This document shows, piece by piece, positions 1 through 6,023 of a stretch of DNA of 9,554 nt (positions within the stretch are counted from its first letter, which is position 1; every line of letters starts with the position of its first letter). A program made the position numbers and the translations under genes. The stretch spans positions 1-9,554 of the forward strand of contig CADBNQ010000190.1 of assembly GCA_902796045.1 (NCBI GenBank), given 5' to 3'. Below the pieces are notes generated by a model. It did no database searches and was not told the DNA's origin. It saw only the letters and a program-made list of their open reading frames with translations. This DNA is from an uncultured Lachnospiraceae bacterium. Its GTDB lineage: Bacteria; Bacillota; Clostridia; Lachnospirales; Lachnospiraceae.

Positions 1-235
1 GAGATTGAAACAGCTGGAAGAAATAGCTGATTCCTTTAAGGGTGTCGATAAGACTTTTGCCATTCAGGCGGGTAGAGAAATTCGTGTCATGGTAGTTCCT
101 GAACAGGTTAGCGATGCTGATATGGTATTGATGGCAAGAGATATATCCAAACAGATCGAGAGTGATTTGGATTATCCTGGGCAGATTAAAGTCAATGTCA
201 TACGTGAATCCAGATCTGTCGCCTATGCCAAGTAG
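1..235 (+). CDS. rny: Ribonuclease Y, C-terminal fragment
   Basis: This is the last 77 residues of RNase Y, the membrane-anchored endoribonuclease that starts mRNA decay in Firmicutes. The gene is cut by the left edge; the reading frame is open from base 2, and the TTG at 5 is an internal codon, not a start. The tail matches the highly conserved end of the family as I know it: a stretch reading [12 protein letters not shown], then a [11 protein letters not shown] helix, then [12 protein letters not shown] and a final AYAK. The membrane anchor, coiled coil, KH domain and HD domain would lie upstream, outside the window. A strong terminator follows the stop within 6 bases, so rny ends its own transcript and is unlikely to be co-transcribed with the hydroxylase genes. 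Identification is very secure. Confidence 0.95.
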   Translation, partial: RLKQLEEIADSFKGVDKTFAIQAGREIRVMVVPEQVSDADMVLMARDISKQIESDLDYPGQIKVNVIRESRSVAYAK

Positions 236-240
236 GATTT

Positions 241-283
241 AAAAAGCAAAATTCTGTTTTCAGAATTTTGCTTTTTCTTTTTT
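241..283 (+). terminator. Rho-independent terminator of rny
   Basis: Bases 241-256 and 261-276 form a perfect 16-bp inverted repeat around a TTTT loop (257-260), followed by C and a run of six T (278-283). The stem core is A/T-rich with only three G-C pairs at the loop-proximal side and middle, but its length and the T-run make it a convincing intrinsic terminator. The A-run at its left side would give a shorter U-tract on the opposite strand, but no gene on that strand needs it. Confidence 0.93.
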
Positions 284-311
284 ATAACTCTGGTCACTTT
301 TATGCTATAAT
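282..311 (+). promoter_or_regulatory. Candidate sigma-A promoter, extended -10
   Basis: A perfect TATAAT hexamer lies at 306-311 and is preceded by TGC at 303-305, giving an extended -10 element. The best -35 is a weak TTATAA at 282-287, 18 bases upstream of the -10. Transcription would begin around 318, leaving a leader of only about 26 bases before the ATG at 344. That is too short for a riboswitch or attenuator, so regulation would have to be by a DNA-binding protein. I see no convincing operator palindrome. It follows directly on the rny terminator and is the only promoter candidate for the hydroxylase genes. Confidence 0.72.
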
Positions 312-343
312 CAAAAGAAAATGAATGAGTATAGGAGTAATAT

Positions 344-1141
344 ATGTATACGGTCAAGCATTATTGTATGGCATCTTCACTGGATGAAGCATATAAAACC
401 CTGCAGGAAAACAGGAACAATATCCTGATCGGCGGCAATCTATGGCTCAGGATGGGAGAACGCCGGGTCAATACTGCCATCGACCTTTCCGGTCTGGGCC
501 TGGATACGATCGAAGAAACTGATGAGGGGTTCAGAATCGGCTGCATGGTCTCTCTTCGTCAGCTGGAGACCCATGAGGGCCTTCATGAAGCCTTCGGGGG
601 ACTCTTTAAAAAGGCATTGTGTCCCATTGTCGGCGTTCAGTTCAGGAACTGTGCGCGTGTAGGAGGGAGTCTTTTCCCCAGATTCGGATTCTCTGACGTG
701 CTTACAGCTTTTCTTGCCTGTGACACCGAGGTGGAACTGTACAAGGCAGGGAGAAAGAAAATCTGTGAATTTGCCGCCATGCCTGTGGACAGAGATATCC
801 TGACGCATGTCCTGGTCAGGAAGGATCACAGGAAAGTGGATTACCGGAGCTTTCGCATGACAGAGACTGATTTTCCCACAGTGACCTGTGCCGTCATCTG
901 TAAAGAGGGTAGATACAGTGCTGTGATCGGTGCCAGACCTGGGTGCGCCCGCCTGGTGGAAGACGTCCCTCTCGACGATCCTCAGGATGCCGGACAGAGG
1001 GCCGGCTTTGCCCGGAAGGTTGCAGCCGGACTGGATTTCGGTTCTAATATGAGGGGAAGTGCAGACTACCGGAGAGATCTGTCATGTCGGTTAATCATGA
1101 GATGTCTTGAACAACTGGAAGGAGAAGTCCCGGGGAGGTAA
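344..1141 (+). CDS. xdhB: Molybdenum hydroxylase FAD-binding subunit
   Basis: This 265-residue protein is the flavin subunit of a xanthine dehydrogenase family enzyme. It would pass electrons from the [2Fe-2S] subunit to FAD and then to an acceptor in the cytoplasm. Family FAD-binding signatures are visible: LIGGNLWLRM at residues 28-37 (the usual GGT is GGN here) and ARVGGSLFPRFGFSD at 104-118, the second pyrophosphate-binding loop with its Asp. The C-terminal part, from about residue 160, fits the CO dehydrogenase flavoprotein C-terminal domain. The length is that of the short, single-function subunits (CoxM, XdhB, YgfM), with no [4Fe-4S] insertion. The start ATG has AGGAG at 333-337, six bases upstream. 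The stop lies 4 bases before the next start. The overall style resembles YgfM, the putative selenate reductase FAD subunit. The symbol is given by subunit role; the substrate is not proven. Confidence 0.85.
   Translation: MYTVKHYCMASSLDEAYKTLQENRNNILIGGNLWLRMGERRVNTAIDLSGLGLDTIEETDEGFRIGCMVSLRQLETHEGLHEAFGGLFKKALCPIVGVQFRNCARVGGSLFPRFGFSDVLTAFLACDTEVELYKAGRKKICEFAAMPVDRDILTHVLVRKDHRKVDYRSFRMTETDFPTVTCAVICKEGRYSAVIGARPGCARLVEDVPLDDPQDAGQRAGFARKVAAGLDFGSNMRGSADYRRDLSCRLIMRCLEQLEGEVPGR
1132..1139 (+). promoter_or_regulatory. Ribosome binding site fixing the [2Fe-2S] subunit start
   Basis: GGGGAGGT overlaps the stop codon of the FAD subunit gene (1139-1141) and sits six bases before ATG 1146. 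It supports ATG 1146 over the upstream TTG at 1107, which would add 13 residues not typical of the family. Confidence 0.8.
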
Positions 1142-1145
1142 GGCG

Positions 1146-1601
1146 ATGCTGATCAGTTTTATAATTAATGGAAAACAGGCGAAGAGAGAGATAGCACCTG
1201 ACACCATCCTGTTGGACCTGCTGAGATCCATGGGGATGAAAAGTGTAAAATGTGGATGTGATACAGGTAACTGCGGATTGTGCACTGTATGGCTGGACGG
1301 CAGTCCGGTCCTTTCCTGCTCGGTCCCTGCGGCCAGACTGGAGGGACATACGGTCACGACTCTGGAAGGGCTTCAGGAAGAAGCGGCAGCTTTTTCACGC
1401 TGTCTGGCAGATGAAGGCGCAGACCAGTGCGGTTTCTGCAGTCCCGGTCTGATCATCAATGTCCTTGCACTGGAAAGGGAGATCGAAGACCCTGATGTCA
1501 ATCAGATCAAAGAATATCTTTCCGGCAACCTGTGCCGTTGTACAGGGTATCAGAGCCAGCTGCGCGCCATGATGAAGTATTTTGGAAAGAGTCAGGAATG
1601 A
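1146..1601 (+). CDS. xdhC: Molybdenum hydroxylase [2Fe-2S] subunit
   Basis: This 151-residue protein carries the two [2Fe-2S] clusters that wire the Mo site to FAD. The N-terminal plant-ferredoxin-like domain has ligands C38, C43, C46 and C58 in the pattern C-x4-C-x2-C...C. The C-terminal four-helix domain has C95-G-F-C98 and C130-R-C132-TGY, the standard second-cluster set. All eight ligands are present and the length is normal for the CoxS/XdhC type. An extra cysteine, C36, directly before the first ligand motif (CGC) is not one of the standard ligands. Translation from ATG 1146 gives MLISFIINGK, the usual beta-strand opening. The gene lies 4 bases after the FAD gene and 13 bases before the Mo subunit gene, so the three subunits are co-translated. 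The symbol is by subunit role. Confidence 0.92.
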   Translation: MLISFIINGKQAKREIAPDTILLDLLRSMGMKSVKCGCDTGNCGLCTVWLDGSPVLSCSVPAARLEGHTVTTLEGLQEEAAAFSRCLADEGADQCGFCSPGLIINVLALEREIEDPDVNQIKEYLSGNLCRCTGYQSQLRAMMKYFGKSQE

Positions 1602-1614
1602 TGGGGGAACGACT

Positions 1615-3954
1615 ATGAGCGAACAAAGATACGTCAGTCATGCAATCAGAAAACTGGATGCAGGGGCCCTTCTTTCCGGCAAACCGGTCTATACAGATGA
1701 CCTGGCCCCTGCATCATGTCTGGTCATAAAGCTTCTCAGGAGCCCCCATGCCCATGCCCTGATAGAGAGTATCAGGACAGAGGCGGCCAGAAGGGTCCCG
1801 GGAATTGAAGCGATATTTACCTATGAAGATGTTCCGGACAAGCGATTTACAGAGGCGGGACAGACCTTCCCGGAGCCAAGTCCCGATGACAGACTGATCC
1901 TTGACAGGCGGGTCAGGTTTGTGGGAGATCCTGTGGCTATTGTGGCAGGAGAAGATGAGAAATGTGTTGACCGGGCCCTGAAGCTGATCAAGGTGGACTA
2001 TGAGGTCCTTGAACCGGTGCTTGATTTTACCAGGGCCCTGGATCACCCTGTCCTGATCCACCCTGAGGACTCTTATGTGGCCAAACCCGGCATAGGGACA
2101 GACCAGTACCGCAACCTCTGTGCTTCTAATCTCAGAGGAAAAGGCCATGTAGACGAGGTTTTAGCGCAGTGTGCTTATAAGGTGGAGGAGACCTACCATA
2201 CCAAGGCCGTTAATCAGACGATGATGGAGCCCTTTACGACATACTGCACCATGGATATTTACGGGAGGATCAAGGTTGTGAGCTCCACCCAGATTCCCTT
2301 CCATGTACGCAGGATCGTCGCCAGAGCCCTTGATATCCCCAAATCATCGGTCAGGGTGGTTAAGCCCAGGATCGGAGGGGGATTCGGCGCTAAACAGACG
2401 TCCGTCTCAGAGATCTATCCGGCCTTTGTCACATACAAGACCGGGAAGCCGTCCAAGATCGTTTTCAGCAGGGAAGAGTGCTTTATCCACGGATCCCCCA
2501 GACATGAGATGCAGATCGACGTGAGGATCGGGGCAGCTGAGGATGGCAAGATCCGCGTGATCGATGTCCACACCTTGTCCAATACCGGTGCTTTCGGGGA
2601 ACATGGACCGACCACGGTGGATCTGACAGGGACCAAGACCATCTCCCTCTACCGGGACCTGGATGCCTACCGTTTTCAGTCGGAGGTTGTCTACACCAAC
2701 ACGGTGTCGGCAGGTGCCTATCGGGGATATGGCGCAACCCAGGGCATGTTTGCCGTGGAGTCGGCAGTCAATGAGCTGGCCCACAAGATGGGGATGGATC
2801 CTGCCCTGATCCGCGAGATGAATATCGTACGGCAGGGTGATCTTTTCAGTGATTATCATGGGCAGAGGGCCACTGCCTGCACACTGGACCAATGCATCAG
2901 CAGGGTTAAAGAACTGATCGGCTGGGAGGAGAAGTATCCTTTCGTAAAGACCGGACCTCATACAGTCCGGGCAGTGGGGATGGCCCTTTCCATGCAGGGA
3001 TCCGGGATAGAGAATATCGATGTGGGGACTGTCCAGCTCAAGCTGAACGATGACGGTTTCTATACCATGATGATCGGCTGTTCCGATATGGGCACAGGGT
3101 GTGATACGATCCTGACACAGATGGCAGCTGACTGTCTTGGCTGTGAGATGGACCGTATCATCGTCAGGGGGGTAGACACAGACCAGTCTCCGTATGACAG
3201 CGGGTCCTATGCCTCAAGTACGACTTATGTGACTGGCGGGGCAGTCGTCAGAGCCTGTGACAGTATCAAGAGAAGAATCTGTCAGGAGGCGGCAGCCCTG
3301 ATGGAACTTCCTCCTGATCAGGTAGATTTTGACGGGAACCTGATCATCGACCGGCATGATCCGGATCATTTTATGGAACTTTCTGACCTGGTCAATGCCC
3401 TTCAGGCGGGCTTCGGGCGGATCATCGAGGTGACTGAGTCCAATACCTCTCCGGTCTCTCCCCCGCCTTTCATGTGCGGTGCCTGCGAGATTGAAGTTGA
3501 TCTGGAAACAGGAAAGATCAGGCCGCTTTACTATGCAGCAGTGGTGGACTGCGGAACAGTCATCAACACCAACCTGGCCAGGGTCCAGACCGAAGGCGGA
3601 ATCGTCCAGGGGATCGGGATGGCATTATATGAGGATATCAGATATTCTCCCAAAGGAAAACTGAAGAATCGCAATCTGCTGACTTACAAGATCCCAAGCA
3701 GACTGGACGCTGGGTCAGTACACGTAGAATTCGCGCCCAGCTATGAACCGACAGGACCCTTCGGGGCCAAATCAATCGGGGAGGTTGTGATCAACACACC
3801 CGGACCGGCTATCGCCGATGCAGTATACAATGCCACCGGCCTTCGCTTCCGTGAACTGCCGATCACGGCAGAGAAGGTTTATGCGGGCCTGAAAGAAATC
3901 AAAGGAGCCGAAGATGCAGATATCACTGGTACTCATGCTCTCCGGCAAGGCTGA
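1615..3954 (+). CDS. xdhA: Molybdenum hydroxylase molybdopterin subunit, xanthine dehydrogenase family
   Basis: This 779-residue catalytic subunit would hydroxylate an N-heterocycle, most likely a purine, using water at a Mo-pterin centre. In order: an aldehyde/xanthine dehydrogenase a/b hammerhead domain (GKPVYTDD 22-29, RSPHAHA 42-48), then the cofactor domains. Visible active-site features are Q226 in STQ (bovine Gln767 position), GGGFGAKQ 254-261, GAYRGYGATQ 367-376, GCSDMGTGCDT 488-498, and GPFGAKSIGE 714-723 with E723 as the catalytic base (bovine Glu1261). Two deviations stand out: GTG replaces the usual GQG at 493-495, and Q261 stands where bovine Glu802 is. ATG 1615 is preferred over TTG 1582 because GGGGG at 1603-1607 precedes it and the residues match the family start. 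There is no in-frame TGA, so no selenocysteine. It is not CO dehydrogenase: the CoxL cysteine loop is absent. The nearby YqeB homologue places it in the selenium-dependent group. Substrate remains inferred. Confidence 0.87.
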   Translation: MSEQRYVSHAIRKLDAGALLSGKPVYTDDLAPASCLVIKLLRSPHAHALIESIRTEAARRVPGIEAIFTYEDVPDKRFTEAGQTFPEPSPDDRLILDRRVRFVGDPVAIVAGEDEKCVDRALKLIKVDYEVLEPVLDFTRALDHPVLIHPEDSYVAKPGIGTDQYRNLCASNLRGKGHVDEVLAQCAYKVEETYHTKAVNQTMMEPFTTYCTMDIYGRIKVVSSTQIPFHVRRIVARALDIPKSSVRVVKPRIGGGFGAKQTSVSEIYPAFVTYKTGKPSKIVFSREECFIHGSPRHEMQIDVRIGAAEDGKIRVIDVHTLSNTGAFGEHGPTTVDLTGTKTISLYRDLDAYRFQSEVVYTNTVSAGAYRGYGATQGMFAVESAVNELAHKMGMDPALIREMNIVRQGDLFSDYHGQRATACTLDQCISRVKELIGWEEKYPFVKTGPHTVRAVGMALSMQGSGIENIDVGTVQLKLNDDGFYTMMIGCSDMGTGCDTILTQMAADCLGCEMDRIIVRGVDTDQSPYDSGSYASSTTYVTGGAVVRACDSIKRRICQEAAALMELPPDQVDFDGNLIIDRHDPDHFMELSDLVNALQAGFGRIIEVTESNTSPVSPPPFMCGACEIEVDLETGKIRPLYYAAVVDCGTVINTNLARVQTEGGIVQGIGMALYEDIRYSPKGKLKNRNLLTYKIPSRLDAGSVHVEFAPSYEPTGPFGAKSIGEVVINTPGPAIADAVYNATGLRFRELPITAEKVYAGLKEIKGAEDADITGTHALRQG
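3901..3907 (+). promoter_or_regulatory. Ribosome binding site for mocA inside xdhA
   Basis: AAAGGAG lies six bases before ATG 3914, within the last codons of the Mo subunit gene. It shows that the overlapping start is real rather than an artefact of a long open frame. Confidence 0.75.
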
Positions 3955-4537
3955 AAGGTTCGGGGAGAACAAATTATTGACAGAGCTTTGGGGAAGGCCT
4001 GTCTATAGGTATGCGCTCAGACAGGCGGCAGAAAGCGGGGCAGATCATGTGACACTGGTGACAGGCTTTGAGGAGATTGCTCTCTATTGTAAAGATCACT
4101 ATCCCACTGCCTCCGTAGTCATGAACAGACACCCGGAGCGGGGGATCTCAGAGTCCTTGAAGATTGGCCTCAGGCATGAGATGAAGATGACAGGGGACGG
4201 GAGAGGCCCGGAGGGATGCTGTTTTCTGGTGGGGGACCAGCCCCTGCTGCAGCCGTCCTCTCTTAGAGCGCTTCTTGAATCCTTCCGCAGGAATCCTGAC
4301 AGAATCTTTCTTCTCAGTGACGGAGAGCATGAGGGGAATCCTGCTGTCTTTCCGGCTTCCTTCTTTCCCCTTCTCCTCGCGCTTGAGGGAGATCATGGGG
4401 GCCGGCAGCTGATCGGGCGGTTTCCTGAAAGGACAGACAAGGTTATGACCCGGGACAGCCTGGAACTCTATGATATAGACACAAAAGAAGACCTGATGCG
4501 GATCTGTGATCATCCTTTTAAACATATGAAATCATAG
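3914..4537 (+). CDS. mocA: Molybdenum cofactor cytidylyltransferase, MocA/YgfJ family
   Basis: This 207-residue protein is a GT-A-fold nucleotidyltransferase that would join CMP from CTP to molybdopterin, making the cytosine-dinucleotide cofactor needed by hydroxylases of this family. The nucleotide-binding loop reads LSGKAERFGENKLL at residues 9-22 (the usual AAG is LSG here, with R15, G17 and K20 kept). GISESLKIGL lies at 77-86, the metal-binding GDQPLL at 107-112, GNPAVFP at 141-147, GDHGGR at 159-164 and DIDTKEDL at 187-194; all are hallmarks of the MocA group. The length is standard. The start overlaps the Mo subunit gene by 41 bases in another frame, which suggests translational coupling to the enzyme it serves. 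Enzymes of this group often act as dedicated chaperone-like partners of their hydroxylase. GTP-specific MobA is less likely because of the GNP and GDxGxR motifs and the context. Confidence 0.88.
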   Translation: MQISLVLMLSGKAERFGENKLLTELWGRPVYRYALRQAAESGADHVTLVTGFEEIALYCKDHYPTASVVMNRHPERGISESLKIGLRHEMKMTGDGRGPEGCCFLVGDQPLLQPSSLRALLESFRRNPDRIFLLSDGEHEGNPAVFPASFFPLLLALEGDHGGRQLIGRFPERTDKVMTRDSLELYDIDTKEDLMRICDHPFKHMKS

Positions 4538-4566
4538 TTGCATCGGATCTTTTCCTGAGGTACAAT
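4538..4566 (+). promoter_or_regulatory. Candidate internal promoter before xpt
   Basis: TTGCAT at 4538-4543 and TACAAT at 4561-4566 are separated by exactly 17 bases, a good sigma-A layout with a 5-of-6 match at -10 and a partial -35. It lies in the only sizeable gap (68 bases) inside the gene run. The leader would be about 33 bases, too short for a purine riboswitch. It could let xpt and the genes after it be expressed without the hydroxylase. Confidence 0.55.
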
Positions 4567-4594
4567 GAATATATTTATAAGTCTGATTGAAATG

Positions 4595-4599
4595 AGGTG
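4595..4599 (+). promoter_or_regulatory. Ribosome binding site fixing the xpt start
   Basis: GAGGT at 4595-4599 (GAGGTG context) sits six bases before GTG 4606. An earlier in-frame GTG at 4597 falls within the site itself, so it cannot be the start. Confidence 0.75.
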
Positions 4600-4605
4600 T
4601 ACAGC

Positions 4606-5202
4606 GTGAGATTACTTGAGGAACGGATCAGAAAAGACGGAGAAGCAGTCAACGAAACAGTGCTGAAGGTCGGGAGTTTTATCAACCATCAGGTAGACTC
4701 TGCCTTCATGGATGCCCTGGGGAGAGACTTTGCCCAGCATTTTGCAGGAAAGGGCATCACAAAGGTTTTTACCATTGAGAGCTCCGGTATCGCGCCGGCC
4801 CTGATGGCCGCCAAGCATCTGAATGTTCCCATGGTCATTCTGAAGAAACAGACATCAAAGATCCTGGAAGGAAATGTATACCAGACAAGAGTCATGTCCT
4901 TTACCAAGGGAACCAGTTATGAACTCACCCTGTTTGCGGATTATATCGGCAAGGATGACAGGGTCCTTCTGATCGATGATTTCCTTGCCAATGGTGAGGC
5001 AGCCATGGGTGCAGCCAGACTGATCAGTCAGGCAGGGGCCTCTCTTGAAGGGATAGGGATCCTCATAGAGAAATCTTTCCAGAAAGGACGAAGCCGGCTT
5101 GAGGAAGCCGGATACCATGTATACTCACAGGCCAGAGTAGCCCGACTGGCAGAGGGAGTGATAGAGTTTCTTCCCGAAGACGGGACGGACACAGGAGAGT
5201 GA
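4606..5202 (+). CDS. xpt: Xanthine phosphoribosyltransferase
   Basis: This 198-residue cytoplasmic enzyme transfers ribose-5-phosphate from PRPP to xanthine, giving XMP for guanine nucleotide synthesis. Starting at GTG 4606, residue numbers line up with the Bacillus subtilis enzyme as I recall it: L20 and N27 (xanthine contacts), A128-N129-G130-E131-A132 after the PRPP loop VLLIDD at 120-125, and K156 in [15 protein letters not shown] is also typical. This numbering and the ribosome binding site support GTG 4606. The position is notable: it lies between two molybdenum hydroxylase maturation genes, and its substrate is the one a xanthine dehydrogenase would consume. A candidate promoter precedes it, whereas the purine riboswitch often found before xpt is absent. 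The stop at 5200-5202 lies 5 bases before the yqeB start. Confidence 0.95.
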   Translation: MRLLEERIRKDGEAVNETVLKVGSFINHQVDSAFMDALGRDFAQHFAGKGITKVFTIESSGIAPALMAAKHLNVPMVILKKQTSKILEGNVYQTRVMSFTKGTSYELTLFADYIGKDDRVLLIDDFLANGEAAMGAARLISQAGASLEGIGILIEKSFQKGRSRLEEAGYHVYSQARVARLAEGVIEFLPEDGTDTGE

Positions 5203-5207
5203 CCTGC

Positions 5208-6023
5208 ATGGATAAAAAAGACTGGGCAAGCCGCCTTGTCATCGTTCGCGGGGGCGGTGACATCGCGACAGGGACGATCTATAAGCTGTTTTCCTGCCAT
5301 TTCCCGCTTCTGGTGCTTGAGAAGGCCAATCCCAGCTGTATCCGCAGAAGCGTCAGTTTCTGTGAGGCTGTCTGCGGTCATGAGGCTGTCGTAGAAGACC
5401 TGACTGCGGTCCGGGTTTCCTCTCCCGATGAAGCTTTCAGCTGCTGGAAGAACGGGAAGATACCGGTCATGGTCGACCCTGAGGGGATCATGATCAGGAA
5501 ACTGCGTCCTGCCGTGGTGGTGGATGCCATTCTGGCCAAGAAAAACCTGGGAACAGGCATGGAGGACGCCCCTGTAGTGATTGGGCTCGGTCCGGGATTT
5601 ACTGCCGGTAAGGATGTCCATGCTGTGGTCGAGACGAAGCGCGGTCACGACCTTGGCAGGGTTATCTATCAGGGAACAGCATCAGCTGATACCGGTACCC
5701 CGGGAATCATTGCCGGTTATGGGGCAGAAAGAGTGATTCATGCCCCGGCTTCCGGCAGCGTCCACATCATAAAGGGAATTGGAGAGAAGACCTCCATGGG
5801 TGAGATCATAGCCTATGTGGGAGATGTCCCTGTAAGGGCTGCCATCCCCGGCCTGATCCGCGGGATGATCCGGGAAGGATATCAGGCAGACGAAGGTTTA
5901 AAGATTGCTGACATTGACCCACGAATTGATGAGTATGAAAACTGTTACAAGATCTCGGACAAGGCAAGATGTATTGCAGGAGGAGTCCTTGAAGCCATCC
6001 TGCATGAAAGGACAAAAGAATGA
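5208..6023 (+). CDS. yqeB: Selenium-dependent molybdenum hydroxylase maturation protein, YqeB/EF2563 family
   Basis: This 271-residue protein belongs to the YqeB family. Comparative genomics has tied that family to orphan SelD and to molybdenum hydroxylases carrying a labile selenium atom. The exact biochemical step is not known; a role in inserting or handling the Mo-Se ligand is inferred. Visible features are an N-terminal nucleotide-binding-like loop RGGGDIATG at residues 14-22, SFCEAV shortly after, GLGPGF at 126-131, and a C-terminal lipoyl/biotinyl-like stretch from APASGS (179-184) to KIADIDPR (ending at 239). ATG 5208 is chosen; AGGAG at 5193-5197 is 10 bases upstream, while the GTG at 5199 would be only one base away from it. 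The end overlaps the glgB start as ATGA. The partner YqeC and SelD are not in the window. Confidence 0.88.
   Translation: MDKKDWASRLVIVRGGGDIATGTIYKLFSCHFPLLVLEKANPSCIRRSVSFCEAVCGHEAVVEDLTAVRVSSPDEAFSCWKNGKIPVMVDPEGIMIRKLRPAVVVDAILAKKNLGTGMEDAPVVIGLGPGFTAGKDVHAVVETKRGHDLGRVIYQGTASADTGTPGIIAGYGAERVIHAPASGSVHIIKGIGEKTSMGEIIAYVGDVPVRAAIPGLIRGMIREGYQADEGLKIADIDPRIDEYENCYKISDKARCIAGGVLEAILHERTKE

Noticed and set aside
284..343. Molybdenum cofactor or purine riboswitch before the hydroxylase genes
   Set aside because: The predicted leader is about 26 bases, far too short for any known riboswitch.
1107..1145. TTG start for the [2Fe-2S] subunit that would add 13 residues
   Set aside because: ATG 1146 has a strong GGAGGT site six bases upstream and gives the normal first beta strand.
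1582..1614. TTG start for the Mo subunit that would add 11 residues
   Set aside because: It lies inside the [2Fe-2S] gene, lacks a ribosome binding site, and the family opening fits ATG 1615, which has a G-rich site before it.
2701..2745. CO dehydrogenase identity, suggested by the FAD, Fe-S, Mo gene order (coxMSL order)
   Set aside because: The CoxL active-site loop with its cysteine is absent; the sequence reads GAYRGYGATQ as in purine-type hydroxylases.
2407..2961. Long minus-strand open frame opposite the Mo subunit gene
   Set aside because: It shows no recognisable domain and lies entirely within a well-supported gene on the + strand. The same holds for minus-strand frames at 440-829, 1714-2148, 5028-5648, 7469-7873 and 8722-9360.
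1615..3954. Selenocysteine in the Mo subunit
   Set aside because: The gene has no in-frame TGA before its stop. Enzymes of this subgroup carry selenium as a labile cofactor ligand, not as selenocysteine.
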